From Propionibacteriaceae bacterium (GTDB lineage Bacteria > Actinomycetota > Actinomycetes > Propionibacteriales > Propionibacteriaceae), in assembly GCA_031254155.1 (NCBI GenBank), contig JAIRVA010000118.1, forward strand, positions 1-7,193: a DNA stretch of 7,193 nucleotides, in the 5' to 3' direction. The position numbers and the translations under genes were made by a program. Within the stretch, counting starts at the first letter, position 1. Each line of letters opens with the position of its first letter. This document shows, in pieces, positions 1-5,738 of this stretch. The notes under the pieces were generated by a model. The model ran no database searches. It was not told the DNA's origin and saw only the letters and a list, made by a program, of their open reading frames with translations.

Positions 1-24
1 GTACGGCCCGACCCCCGCGCCGAG

Positions 25-1542
25 TCACGGCAGGCTGAGCGGCAGGCGGTGCAGCAGCCGGGCGGCCCTGGTCATGACGGCGGCGTACGTTTCCCGCCGC
101 ACCCCGCGCGGCGGACCGATCAATCCTCCGCGCTGAGCGGCGATGGTCTGCGGCTCGGTGTACTTGAGGATGCCATCCCGCCCGTGGCGCCGCCCGAGTC
201 CGGAGATGCCGGCCCCGCCCATGGGGGCGCCGTGCGAGCCCCAGGCCGCGGCGTACCCCTCGTTGATGTTGACCGTACCGGTGGCCAACTGCCGGGCGAC
301 CGCGCGGGCGTGCCGGGGTGAGCGGGACCAGACGCTCGCGTTCAGCCCGTACGGTGTGTCGTTGGCCGCCGCGATGGCCGCCTGGTCGGAGGCGACGGCG
401 TAGACCGCCACCACCGGGCCGAAGGTTTCCGCGCGGGCGAGGATCATCTCGTCCGTCACCCCGGTCAGTACGGTCGGCTCGTAGAACGTCGGCCCGAGAT
501 CGGGCCGCGCCCGGCCCCCGGCGAGGACGGTGGCGCCGCGCGCGACCGCGTCGTCCACGTGCCGGGAGACCTTCTCCAGTTGGCCGGCGTCGATCAGCGG
601 GCCGAGATCGACGTCCCAGCCGTCGCCCGCTCCCAGGACGATCCGGCTGCTCCGGGCCGCGAAGGCGGCACAGAACTCATCGAACAACGACGCGTGGACG
701 TAGATCCGCTCGATGCTGACGCACAACTGCCCGGTCGTCGAGAAACAGGCCTGGATGGCACCCTCGACCGTCCGCCCCACGTCGGCGTCGGCGAGGACGA
801 GCAGGGCGTTCTTGCCGCCCAGTTCCGCCGTACACTCGATCAGGCGCTCGCCGCACTGGGCCGCCACCCGGCGGCCCGTCGCCGTCGAACCGGTGAACAT
901 CAGGTGGTCCACGCCGTCGATGAGCGGTGAGCCCAGGACGTTGCCCGGTCCCGTCACCACCGCCATCAGGTCCTGGGGCAACCCCGCCTGGCGGAGCCAG
1001 TCCACGGCGCGCAGGGCGGTCAGCGGTGTCTTCGAGTCGGGTTTGAGGACGACCGCGTTGCCGGCCAGCAGGGCCGGGACCGCGTCCGAGACGGCGAGCG
1101 TCAGCGGGTAGTTCCACGGCGAGATGATGCCGACGACGCCCTTCGGGCGGTAGTGGACGGAGGCGCTTGTCACCAGCGGGATCGCGCCGACCCGGGAACT
1201 CGGTGCGAGGAAGCGGGCCGCGTTCTGGGCGTAGTAACCGGCGGTCAGGGCGGTGTCGAGCACCTCTTCGAAGGCGTTGATCCGCGACTTGCCGTTTTCG
1301 GCGTGGACGAGGTCAATCAGTTCCGCGCTGTGGTCCAGCACCAGGTCGCGGAACCGGGCGGCCACGCGGGCGCGCCTGGCGACCGGCCATCCCGCCCAGG
1401 CCCGTCCAGCCGTCCGGGCCCGCGCGATGGCCGACCGGACATCCTCTGGCCCGTTCACCGGGACGCTACCGAGGACGCGACCGTCCAGGGGCGAGGTGAT
1501 CGGTCGGCGCTCGCCCGGCGCGCCCTGGTCGTCGGCGCTCAT
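25..1542 (-). CDS. gabD2: NAD(P)-dependent succinate-semialdehyde dehydrogenase, GabD2 type
   Basis: A 505-residue aldehyde dehydrogenase that should oxidise succinate semialdehyde to succinate in the cytosol (GABA shunt or the 2-oxoglutarate decarboxylase route). Landmarks: the SPWNYP cofactor/active-site loop with Asn144, Lys167 in VVLKPDS, the FTGS Rossmann turn at 216-219, general base Glu240 in ELGGKN, nucleophile Cys274 in GQLCVSIERIYV, and Glu372 in ETFGP. The wording of these blocks and of the C-terminal part (NEGYAAAWGSHGAPMGG, GRRHG, LKYTEPQTIA) closely resembles mycobacterial GabD2 as I remember it, and the length fits that group. The start chosen is the ATG at 1542, which shares one base with the tal stop (TGATG). 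An in-frame extension back to 1680 is possible but reads as low-complexity Arg/Gly inside tal. No Shine-Dalgarno lies upstream, so translation probably depends on coupling to tal. Substrate is assigned by similarity; related aldehydes are possible. Confidence 0.9.
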   Translation of the reverse strand: MSADDQGAPGERRPITSPLDGRVLGSVPVNGPEDVRSAIARARTAGRAWAGWPVARRARVAARFRDLVLDHSAELIDLVHAENGKSRINAFEEVLDTALTAGYYAQNAARFLAPSSRVGAIPLVTSASVHYRPKGVVGIISPWNYPLTLAVSDAVPALLAGNAVVLKPDSKTPLTALRAVDWLRQAGLPQDLMAVVTGPGNVLGSPLIDGVDHLMFTGSTATGRRVAAQCGERLIECTAELGGKNALLVLADADVGRTVEGAIQACFSTTGQLCVSIERIYVHASLFDEFCAAFAARSSRIVLGAGDGWDVDLGPLIDAGQLEKVSRHVDDAVARGATVLAGGRARPDLGPTFYEPTVLTGVTDEMILARAETFGPVVAVYAVASDQAAIAAANDTPYGLNASVWSRSPRHARAVARQLATGTVNINEGYAAAWGSHGAPMGGAGISGLGRRHGRDGILKYTEPQTIAAQRGGLIGPPRGVRRETYAAVMTRAARLLHRLPLSLP

Positions 1543-2645
1543 CACGCCGCGGCCAGCGCCGCCCCGACCGCTGCCACCAACTCGTGCCACGACACGATGA
1601 ACTTGTCCACGCCCTCGCGCTCCAGGACATCGGTCACGTCGGCCAGATCGATGCCCGCGGCCGCGAGCGCCGCGAAGCACTCCCGCGCGGCGTCGATGTG
1701 CCCGGTGATGGTGTCACCCGTGGCCTCGCCGTGGTCGCCGAAGGCGCGCAGCGTCTTCTCGGGCATGGTGTTGACGCAGGGCCGGGCGATGAGCGAGTCG
1801 ACGTAGAGGGTGTCGGGGTACGCCGGGTCCTTCGTACCCGTCGACGCCCACAGGGGCCGTTGCCGGTTGGCTCCCTGGGCCGCCAGACGCGCGAACCGTT
1901 CGCCGCCGAACACCGCCTCGTAATCCGCGAACGCCAGACGGGCGTTCGCCACCGCCGCCTGCCCGCGCAGCGCGAGAGCCGCCGGCGTACCGAGCGCGAC
2001 CAGACGCTTGTCCACCTCCGTGTCAACGCGGGAGACGAAGAAGGAGGCGACCGAGTGGATCCCCGCGAGGTCGATCCCCTGGCCGAGGGCGTCTTCGAGC
2101 CCGGCGAGGTAGGCCTCCATGACCTCGCCGTACCGCTCCAGCGAGAAGATCAGGGTGACGTTCACGCTGATCCCGGCGCCGATGGCGGCCCGGATGGCCG
2201 GCAACCCGGCTTTAGTGGCGGGGATCTTGACCAGGACGTTGGGTTTGCCGACGAGCTCGCGCAAGGCCGCCGCCTGCGTGATCGTCGCGCCGGTCTCGTT
2301 GGCGAGCGTCGGGTCCACCTCGATGGAGACCCGGCCGTCGTAGCCGTCCGACGCCGCGTACACGTCGGCGAACAGGTCACACGCCGCGGCCACATCCTGC
2401 GCCATCAGGGAGCGGATGACCGTCGGTACGTCGGCGCCCTGGGCCTTGAGCGCCGCCAGCTCGGTGCCGTACACGCTCATGTCGGCGAACGCGGCCGCGA
2501 AGATGGTCGGGTTGGTGGTGACCCCGAGGACGGAGTCGTGGGCGATCATGTCCGCCAGGGAGCCGCTGGTGAGGCGGGACCGGGACAGATCGTCGAGCCA
2601 GATGGACACACCCTGGTCGCGCAGGGCCTTCAAGCGAGAGTTCAT
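1542..2645 (-). CDS. tal: Transaldolase
   Basis: A 367-residue cytosolic transaldolase of the non-oxidative pentose phosphate pathway. It moves a dihydroxyacetone unit between sedoheptulose 7-phosphate and glyceraldehyde 3-phosphate to give erythrose 4-phosphate and fructose 6-phosphate. Seen in the sequence: the N-terminal IWLDDLSR block with the catalytic-type Asp at 18/19, GVTTNPTIF at 41-49 with Asn45, the Schiff-base lysine Lys140 in NVLVKIPAT, and SVNVTLIFSLERY at 160-172. The length matches the longer (~370 aa) actinobacterial class rather than the ~315 aa enterobacterial TalB class. The ATG at 2645 is preceded by TATGAT and six bases, with no Shine-Dalgarno, which suggests a leaderless mRNA. 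An in-frame stop at 2664-2666 rules out any long extension. It is the first gene of a two-gene unit with gabD2. Confidence 0.95.
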   Translation of the reverse strand: MNSRLKALRDQGVSIWLDDLSRSRLTSGSLADMIAHDSVLGVTTNPTIFAAAFADMSVYGTELAALKAQGADVPTVIRSLMAQDVAAACDLFADVYAASDGYDGRVSIEVDPTLANETGATITQAAALRELVGKPNVLVKIPATKAGLPAIRAAIGAGISVNVTLIFSLERYGEVMEAYLAGLEDALGQGIDLAGIHSVASFFVSRVDTEVDKRLVALGTPAALALRGQAAVANARLAFADYEAVFGGERFARLAAQGANRQRPLWASTGTKDPAYPDTLYVDSLIARPCVNTMPEKTLRAFGDHGEATGDTITGHIDAARECFAALAAAGIDLADVTDVLEREGVDKFIVSWHELVAAVGAALAAA

Positions 2646-2651
2646 AGCGTC

Positions 2652-2657
2652 ATCATA
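2652..2657 (-). promoter_or_regulatory. -10 box of a leaderless promoter for tal
   Basis: TATGAT reads leftward and is followed by six bases (GACGCT) and then the tal ATG. This puts the expected transcription start on or next to the A of the start codon. The usual ribosome-binding position has no purine-rich motif. I see no convincing -35 hexamer; that region would fall within the end of the GNAT remnant. Confidence 0.55.
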
Positions 2658-2668
2658 CGGCGTTCACG

Positions 2669-2966
2669 TCACACGCTGGCGCGATCCGCACCGGCCTGGA
2701 CGCGGTACCAGTACGTGTACGCCGGGCGGAAACCGAGGCTCTCGTACAGATTGACCGCCACCCCGTTGTGCTGGACCACCTGGAGGTGGGCGGTGTGGGC
2801 GCCACCCGCCCTGGCCTGGGTAGAGCGGATGAACCGAGTTGACCCGGTTGGTGTACCCGTCGGCGTACCGCAGCACCCACCCGTCGTCCAACTCCGTCAC
2901 GTGCGCCGGGTGGGCGTTGCACGCCAACTCCTCCAGCCGGGTCACCTCTGGTGGCATTGTTTCCAC
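2669..2966 (-). pseudogene. GNAT-family N-acetyltransferase remnant with an internal deletion
   Basis: Two pieces of one GNAT acetyltransferase survive in different frames. The N-terminal piece (GTG at 2966 to about 2813, ~51 residues) contains LEELACNAHPAHVTELDDGWVL... and runs to NSVHPLYPG. The C-terminal piece (about 2815 to the TGA at 2669-2671, ~48 residues) contains AHTAHLQVVQHNG, NLYESLGF and YTYWYRVQAG, the typical end of the GNAT fold with motif B. The central part with the acetyl-CoA pyrophosphate loop (Q/RxxGxG/A) is missing. Intact members of this two-part family are, from memory, about 240-250 residues, so roughly 150 residues are gone. The join lies in a tandem CCTGGCCTGG (2810-2819), consistent with deletion between short repeats. 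Reading from the GTG, the frame continues through nonsense to 2664. No enzyme activity is expected. The promoter still looks intact. Confidence 0.85.
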
Positions 2967-2973
2967 GCTGTCT

Positions 2974-2979
2974 AGCGTA
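2974..2979 (-). promoter_or_regulatory. -10-like box upstream of the GNAT remnant
   Basis: TACGCT (TAnnnT) is followed by seven bases and the GTG at 2966, the same spacing as at tal and the XRE gene. It lies in the 29-bp gap after the vapC stop. A leaderless start is inferred. The evidence is positional only. Confidence 0.4.
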
Positions 2980-2995
2980 ACACCGGGGACTTATG

Positions 2996-3394
2996 CTACG
3001 CCGGACTGCCCAGTAGTTCGGCCCCCGCCAATTGCGTCGCCAACTTCCGGTCGAAGGTCAGGACCGGTCCCGCACCATCGGCCTCCGCCCGATAGACAAG
3101 GTAGATGTCCACAATGGACAGCTTCGGGTGGCTGAGGTAGGCGCTCAGGATGTCCAGCCACAGGGAAGCGTCAAAATCAAAGGCAGCCTCGCCAAGCACC
3201 GACCCCAGGGCCAAGACGATCTGTTGTCGCGTGAGCTTGTAGAGCTTCTCCAGTACGTAGACCGCTTCCAGCAGGGCCGAGTCGCTGAGGCTCACCCGTC
3301 CTTGCTGATCCAGACACTCTTGCACTGCATGGGTCTGTTCGGGCACGTCCCCCAACAGCCACCGCAGGAGACAACTGGTATCAAGGCTGGCCAT
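2996..3394 (-). CDS. vapC: PIN-domain ribonuclease toxin, VapC family
   Basis: A 132-residue single-domain PIN protein, normal VapC length. VapC toxins are Mg2+-dependent RNases that cut tRNA or rRNA when released from their antitoxin. The acidic residues of a PIN active site are present: Asp5 in LDTS, Glu43 in SALLEAVYVLEK, Asp96 in LSIVDIYLV and Asp115 in TFDRKLA, so the enzyme looks intact. The ATG at 3394 is chosen because GAGGAG lies four bases upstream and the protein then opens with the expected MASLDTS. An upstream in-frame start at 3436 would add 14 residues inside vapB and has no such support. The gene overlaps the vapB stop by 14 bases, typical of co-translated toxin-antitoxin pairs. 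The RNA target cannot be read from the sequence. Confidence 0.88.
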   Translation of the reverse strand: MASLDTSCLLRWLLGDVPEQTHAVQECLDQQGRVSLSDSALLEAVYVLEKLYKLTRQQIVLALGSVLGEAAFDFDASLWLDILSAYLSHPKLSIVDIYLVYRAEADGAGPVLTFDRKLATQLAGAELLGSPA

Positions 3395-3644
3395 ACCGCT
3401 CCTCAACATACGCCGCCCAGCCGTCACCGTTCCCATACACCTTCCCCCAGGTCCCGTTCTTCGTCAGTGCCGTTCGCAGCATCGACCGGACTTCCTCAAT
3501 CGTCGCCGGCACTTCGAGGTGGACACCCGTCTCCGTCATCCGGAAGCCAACCCGCCGCCCGGGGGTAATGTGCAGGGCATCTCGCACTTCAGCCGGGATA
3601 GTCACCTGCCCCTTCGTACTCACAGTGGCGTACATCACACTCAT
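3381..3644 (-). CDS. vapB: AbrB/MazE-type (SpoVT-AbrB fold) antitoxin, VapB
   Basis: An 87-residue antitoxin. Residues about 4-47 form a swapped-hairpin AbrB domain: YATVSTKGQVTIPAEVRDAL, then ITPGRRVGFRMTETGVHLEV. This domain binds DNA as a dimer. The C-terminal part (about 48-87, with the acidic IEEVRSML segment and WAAYVEERYG) is the likely arm that blocks the VapC active site. The ATG at 3644 is preferred over the in-frame ATG at 3635 because a TAnnnT box (TAGAGT) ends six bases before it; no strong Shine-Dalgarno is present. A 17-bp imperfect palindrome covers this box, which suggests that VapB or the VapBC complex represses its own promoter. Assignment to VapB rather than MazE rests on the PIN toxin partner downstream. 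Confidence 0.88.
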   Translation of the reverse strand: MSVMYATVSTKGQVTIPAEVRDALHITPGRRVGFRMTETGVHLEVPATIEEVRSMLRTALTKNGTWGKVYGNGDGWAAYVEERYGQP

Positions 3645-3650
3645 GGAAGA

Positions 3651-3668
3651 ACTCTACCTCAGGTAAAG
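3651..3668 (-). promoter_or_regulatory. vapBC promoter -10 box overlapped by a palindromic operator
   Basis: Reading leftward, TAGAGT (3656-3651) is followed by six bases and the vapB ATG, giving a leaderless geometry. Overlapping it, TACCT-C-AGGTA (3655-3665) is a perfect 5+1+5 palindrome. It extends to 3652-3668 with seven of eight base pairs matching. AbrB-type antitoxins commonly bind such symmetric sites in their own promoter. Operator function is inferred from position and symmetry. Confidence 0.5.
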
Positions 3669-3719
3669 CGTCTGCAGAAAGTACGCCAACTACCCGACCG
3701 CCGGGGACCGCAGACACGG

Positions 3720-4643
3720 CTACTCATCAACTCCTGCGGCATCTGGGCGCGGATCCCACGCCAAGTCGGCGGTGGCCGGTACCTCCAGAGCTTCAATGGT
3801 GTCGCTGCGTGTCAACTCGTCCACCAGCGCGCGTGAACCGGCGATGATCGTCGAATCGAAATCGATTTCCGTGGCGAGCACCCAGGCGTGGTCGTCCGGC
3901 CAGAGCAGCGACGGTGTGTGCACGAACGGCGGCATGGCCCACAGTACGGTGTCCTCCCAGTCGTCAGCCATCAACTCCTGCAAGCTCGTCCGGGCGAGAA
4001 AAAACGACCGGCCGGGCAGCTCCAGTTTCGGACCAGTCGCGACCTGGGCGGGCAGGACGCCCGTACCCGGACGGGAAGACTGACGTTTGCCCCGGTTCGG
4101 GGCGGGACAGTACCTCAGAATACCCGTACCCGGGCGCGGAGACAGCCTCGTCGCAAGCGCCGACAGGCACCCGGACCGCGCATCCTGGCGGCTGGGGAGG
4201 GTCAACGAGACGTGGCCCCCTGACGAGACCAGTCCGCCCCAGCCCTCCCAGATCGCGGCGACGGCGGCCTCCGGGGTCGACGTGTGACGGATAAGGAGGC
4301 GCAGGACTGCGGGCAACTGCGACAACCGGCCCTGGTCGGGAGGGCCGTAGACCAGCCCGCTACTGGCCACCGTCGCCGCGGACGACCACGGATCGCCTGC
4401 ACGCCGCAACACGGCGGACTGGGCCAGCGGACCCATCGCCGTACCGAAGTCGGCCGCCGCCTCAGCCCAGCGAACCGCCGCCTCCGGCGACTCGTCATCG
4501 CCCGCACTCCGCGTCAGCGGATGAAAGATCCGGGCGTACGCGGCGAACCCGCCGGGTACCAAGTCAGGCACGCTGGGCCCCAACTGGCCGCTGGTCCCAT
4601 CGACGATCCACCGTCCCAGCGCGACATCCGCCGTCCACTCCAT
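3720..4643 (-). CDS. Conserved actinobacterial protein of unknown function
   Basis: A 307-residue soluble-looking protein with no signal peptide or membrane segment. I recognise it as resembling a conserved hypothetical family of actinobacteria, from memory: an N-terminal block with EWTADVALGRWIV and a GGFAAYARIFHPL segment, a middle AIWEGWGG segment, and a C-terminal stretch with LPGRSFFLA, PSLLWPDD, WVLATEIDFDSTIIAGSRALVDEL and IEALEVPATADLAWD. No catalytic motif is evident and I assign no function. The ATG at 4643 begins one base after the phosphoesterase stop, so the two genes are almost certainly co-transcribed. Residues around 170-200, between TLPSR and GPKLELPGR, look inserted: they carry two RPGTG(I/V)L copies 21 residues apart and low-complexity Pro/Arg/Gly sequence. 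No terminator is evident in the 75 bp before vapB. Confidence 0.8.
   Translation of the reverse strand: MEWTADVALGRWIVDGTSGQLGPSVPDLVPGGFAAYARIFHPLTRSAGDDESPEAAVRWAEAAADFGTAMGPLAQSAVLRRAGDPWSSAATVASSGLVYGPPDQGRLSQLPAVLRLLIRHTSTPEAAVAAIWEGWGGLVSSGGHVSLTLPSRQDARSGCLSALATRLSPRPGTGILRYCPAPNRGKRQSSRPGTGVLPAQVATGPKLELPGRSFFLARTSLQELMADDWEDTVLWAMPPFVHTPSLLWPDDHAWVLATEIDFDSTIIAGSRALVDELTRSDTIEALEVPATADLAWDPRPDAAGVDE
4053..4133. repeat. Direct repeat - hairpin - direct repeat inside the conserved unknown gene
   Basis: Two 18-bp copies (4053-4070 and 4116-4133) match at 15 of 18 positions and share the 11-mer CCCGTACCCGG. Their starts are 63 bases apart, exactly 21 codons. Almost midway lies a perfect hairpin, GCCCCG-GTT-CGGGGC (4089-4103). 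The arrangement is in frame with the host gene and encodes RPGTGIL and RPGTGVL. It may be an inserted small repetitive element or a local tandem duplication. Confidence 0.6.
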
Positions 4644-4644
4644 A

Positions 4645-5178
4645 TCAGGCCTCCCGGCCGGTTGGGTTGAGCGGCGCCCCGATCCGGCGCTTGATCTCAG
4701 TGAATTCGATGGGGGTGTAGTCGATCCGCTCGGCCGAGACGCAAAACGATTGTGGCGAGGCGTCAACGTACAGCGGGCTGCCGTGGACGTGCCCGAAGAT
4801 GTTGGCGTAGGGCATGGTGGCGTTGACATACAGCGGCTCGTGGGACAGCAGGTAGAACTCATCAAGGACGAGCGGGTAGGCGGACACCTCCTGGAAACCG
4901 GCGGTGAACCACCAGGCGACGGGGAGGTGCCGGTCGTGGTTGCCGAGGACGAGGATCTTGTACCCCGCCAGTTGGGTCGTCGCCGCGGCCGTGGCCTCAG
5001 GGGACGTGATCGCGACATCACCCAGGAGGAAGACGCGGTCATCGGGACCGACCGTCCGGTTCCACCGGGTGATCAACTCGGCGTCCATGTGGGCCGCCGA
5101 CTGGAAGGGCCGGTTCTCATAGCCGATAATCCGCGAGTCCCCGAAATGGAGATCCGCGATGAAGTACGTCTTCCCCAC
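4645..5178 (-). CDS. Calcineurin-like metallophosphoesterase
   Basis: A 177-residue two-metal phosphoesterase. The complete metal-binding set is present: Asp9 and His11 in FIADLHFGD, Asp54 in FLLGDVAI, Asn80-His81 in VLGNHD, His113 in LSHEP, and His130/His132 in IFGHVHG. It is a short single-domain form resembling the phage/COG4186-like phosphoesterases; the substrate (nucleotide, nucleic acid or phosphoprotein) cannot be told. The GTG at 5178 is chosen because AGAGGA lies eight bases upstream and the protein then opens directly with the beta strand before DLH. A TTG at 5220, overlapping the preceding stop, would add 14 residues of poor sequence and lacks a ribosome-binding site. It is second in an operon, 38 bases after the XRE gene and one base before the next gene. 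Its place downstream of a HipB-like regulator is where a hipA toxin gene might be expected. Confidence 0.88.
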   Translation of the reverse strand: MGKTYFIADLHFGDSRIIGYENRPFQSAAHMDAELITRWNRTVGPDDRVFLLGDVAITSPEATAAATTQLAGYKILVLGNHDRHLPVAWWFTAGFQEVSAYPLVLDEFYLLSHEPLYVNATMPYANIFGHVHGSPLYVDASPQSFCVSAERIDYTPIEFTEIKRRIGAPLNPTGREA

Positions 5179-5216
5179 GTTGTCCGTCCTCTCAACAATT
5201 CTGCGTCGCACGTGAC

Positions 5217-5522
5217 TCAATCATTGCGGGCTCCCCGCTGACGGGTCCGGCGCTTGGTGTCGAGTATCTCATCGAGACTCGCGTACCGCGGCTCCTGGAA
5301 CAACGTCTCAAACTCGCTGGTCGTCCCGAGGGCGACCCCGACCAGGATGAGACGGTGCAGCGAGATCTCGCCCGTCGCCTCGAAGCGACGATAGGTCGAC
5401 AACGACATACCAGCCCGGCGCGCCAGGTTTTGCTGGGTGTAATCCAGCTCGAGACGCCGCAGCCGTACGCGCTCCGCCAGACGGCGGGCGACTCCTGGAG
5501 GATCATCATTAATCGCCAACAT
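5217..5522 (-). CDS. XRE-family helix-turn-helix regulator, HipB-like
   Basis: A 101-residue protein dominated by one Cro/C1-type HTH domain (about residues 15-68): LAERVRLRRLELDYTQQNLARRAG, then MSLSTYRRFEATGEISLHRLILVGVALG. The 'RRFE-TGEISL' recognition-helix region followed by FETLFQ and SLDEIL strongly recalls the antitoxin-like regulators normally encoded just before hipA kinases. No hipA is present here; a phosphoesterase gene follows instead. The tail is basic (KRRTRQRGARN) and may add DNA contacts. The ATG at 5522 lies seven bases after a perfect TATAAT, so the transcript is probably leaderless. As first gene of the unit, it may regulate its own promoter and perhaps the divergent gene at 5739. 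Its identity as an XRE regulator is secure; the HipB relation is from pattern memory. Confidence 0.85.
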   Translation of the reverse strand: MLAINDDPPGVARRLAERVRLRRLELDYTQQNLARRAGMSLSTYRRFEATGEISLHRLILVGVALGTTSEFETLFQEPRYASLDEILDTKRRTRQRGARND

Positions 5523-5529
5523 ATGAGTA

Positions 5530-5535
5530 ATTATA
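5530..5535 (-). promoter_or_regulatory. Consensus -10 box of a leaderless promoter for the XRE operon
   Basis: A perfect TATAAT reads leftward and ends seven bases before the ATG at 5522. There is no ribosome-binding site between them. Around it, TAATT (5528-5532) and AATTA (5548-5552) are symmetric 5-bp ends, and CCGAATT is repeated in tandem (5539-5552 region). Either could be an operator for the XRE protein. No clear -35 hexamer is seen at 17-18 bp spacing. Confidence 0.6.
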
Positions 5536-5629
5536 CCCCGAATTCCGAATTAACAGTCCATTCTTGACCTCTTGCGCCTGACACCATCAAACCGCGAGGT
5601 CCACGCCAAGGACACCACCCAGCGGTGAT

Positions 5630-5668
5630 AAAGTGTCCCAGGTAACACTTTTTACCGGTAAAAAATGT
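5630..5668. promoter_or_regulatory. Overlapping inverted repeats in the divergent intergenic region
   Basis: Three symmetric structures overlap. AAAGTGT (5630-5636) pairs with ACACTTT (5645-5651) across 8 bases. GGTAA (5641-5645) pairs with TTACC (5652-5656). A 24-bp palindrome centred at 5656/5657 covers 5645-5668 with 11 of 12 pairs matching, and its core TTTTTACCGGTAAAAA is perfect. The palindrome lies about 70 bp before the + gene and about 120 bp before the XRE gene. The arms are A/T-rich, so an operator or a site-specific recombination site fits better than a terminator. Confidence 0.5.
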
Positions 5669-5705
5669 CGAGACGGACGCATAGAGACGGGTTCATCGTG
5701 GATCG

Positions 5706-5711
5706 TAAAGT
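5706..5711 (+). promoter_or_regulatory. Possible -10 box for the rightward Cys/His-cluster gene
   Basis: TAAAGT fits TAnnnT and lies 27 bases before the ATG at 5739, leaving room for a short leader with the ribosome-binding site. The same hexamer occurs at 5629-5634 next to a second copy of GTGATAA (5625-5631 and 5710-5716), so either could be the promoter. No good -35 is seen. Confidence 0.25.
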
Positions 5712-5728
5712 GATAACCAGATTGACAG

Positions 5729-5734
5729 AGGAGG
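5729..5734 (+). promoter_or_regulatory. Strong Shine-Dalgarno for the rightward gene
   Basis: AGGAGG lies four bases before the ATG at 5739, within a longer purine run (GAGGAGGAGAG). It fixes the start and contrasts with the leaderless starts of the leftward transcription units. Confidence 0.75.
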
Positions 5735-5738
5735 AGAG

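Noticed and set aside
1543..1680. A 46-residue N-terminal extension of GabD2
   Set aside because: The extra residues are Arg/Gly repeats lying inside the coding end of tal. The TGATG junction gives a natural start and the family's usual length.
1584..2975. A 463-codon open frame on the + strand
   Set aside because: It lies opposite tal and the GNAT remnant. Its translation has the Arg/Gly/Val/Asp-rich character typical of antisense frames in high-GC genes, and it has no recognisable domain. The - strand proteins are unambiguous.
3670..3715. GTCTGC/GCAGAC inverted repeat between vapB and the conserved unknown gene
   Set aside because: Six-base arms with a 34-base loop do not make a convincing terminator or operator.
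4644..5042. A 133-residue upstream extension of the conserved unknown protein
   Set aside because: The extension is a Ser/Arg/Pro/Thr-rich shadow of the phosphoesterase gene in another frame. The family's N-terminal EWTAD block starts right at the ATG at 4643.
5179..5220. TTG at 5220 as the start of the phosphoesterase
   Set aside because: It overlaps the XRE stop but has no ribosome-binding site. The GTG at 5178 has AGAGGA eight bases upstream and begins at the family's first beta strand.
5566..5601. GACCTC/GAGGTC inverted repeat and repeated GACACCA in the intergenic region
   Set aside because: The arms are 6-7 bases with long loops, within what chance gives in this many bases.
5645..5668. 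The 24-bp palindrome read as an intrinsic terminator
   Set aside because: The stem is mostly A-T with only a CCGG core, and it lies upstream of both divergent genes where no transcript needs to end.
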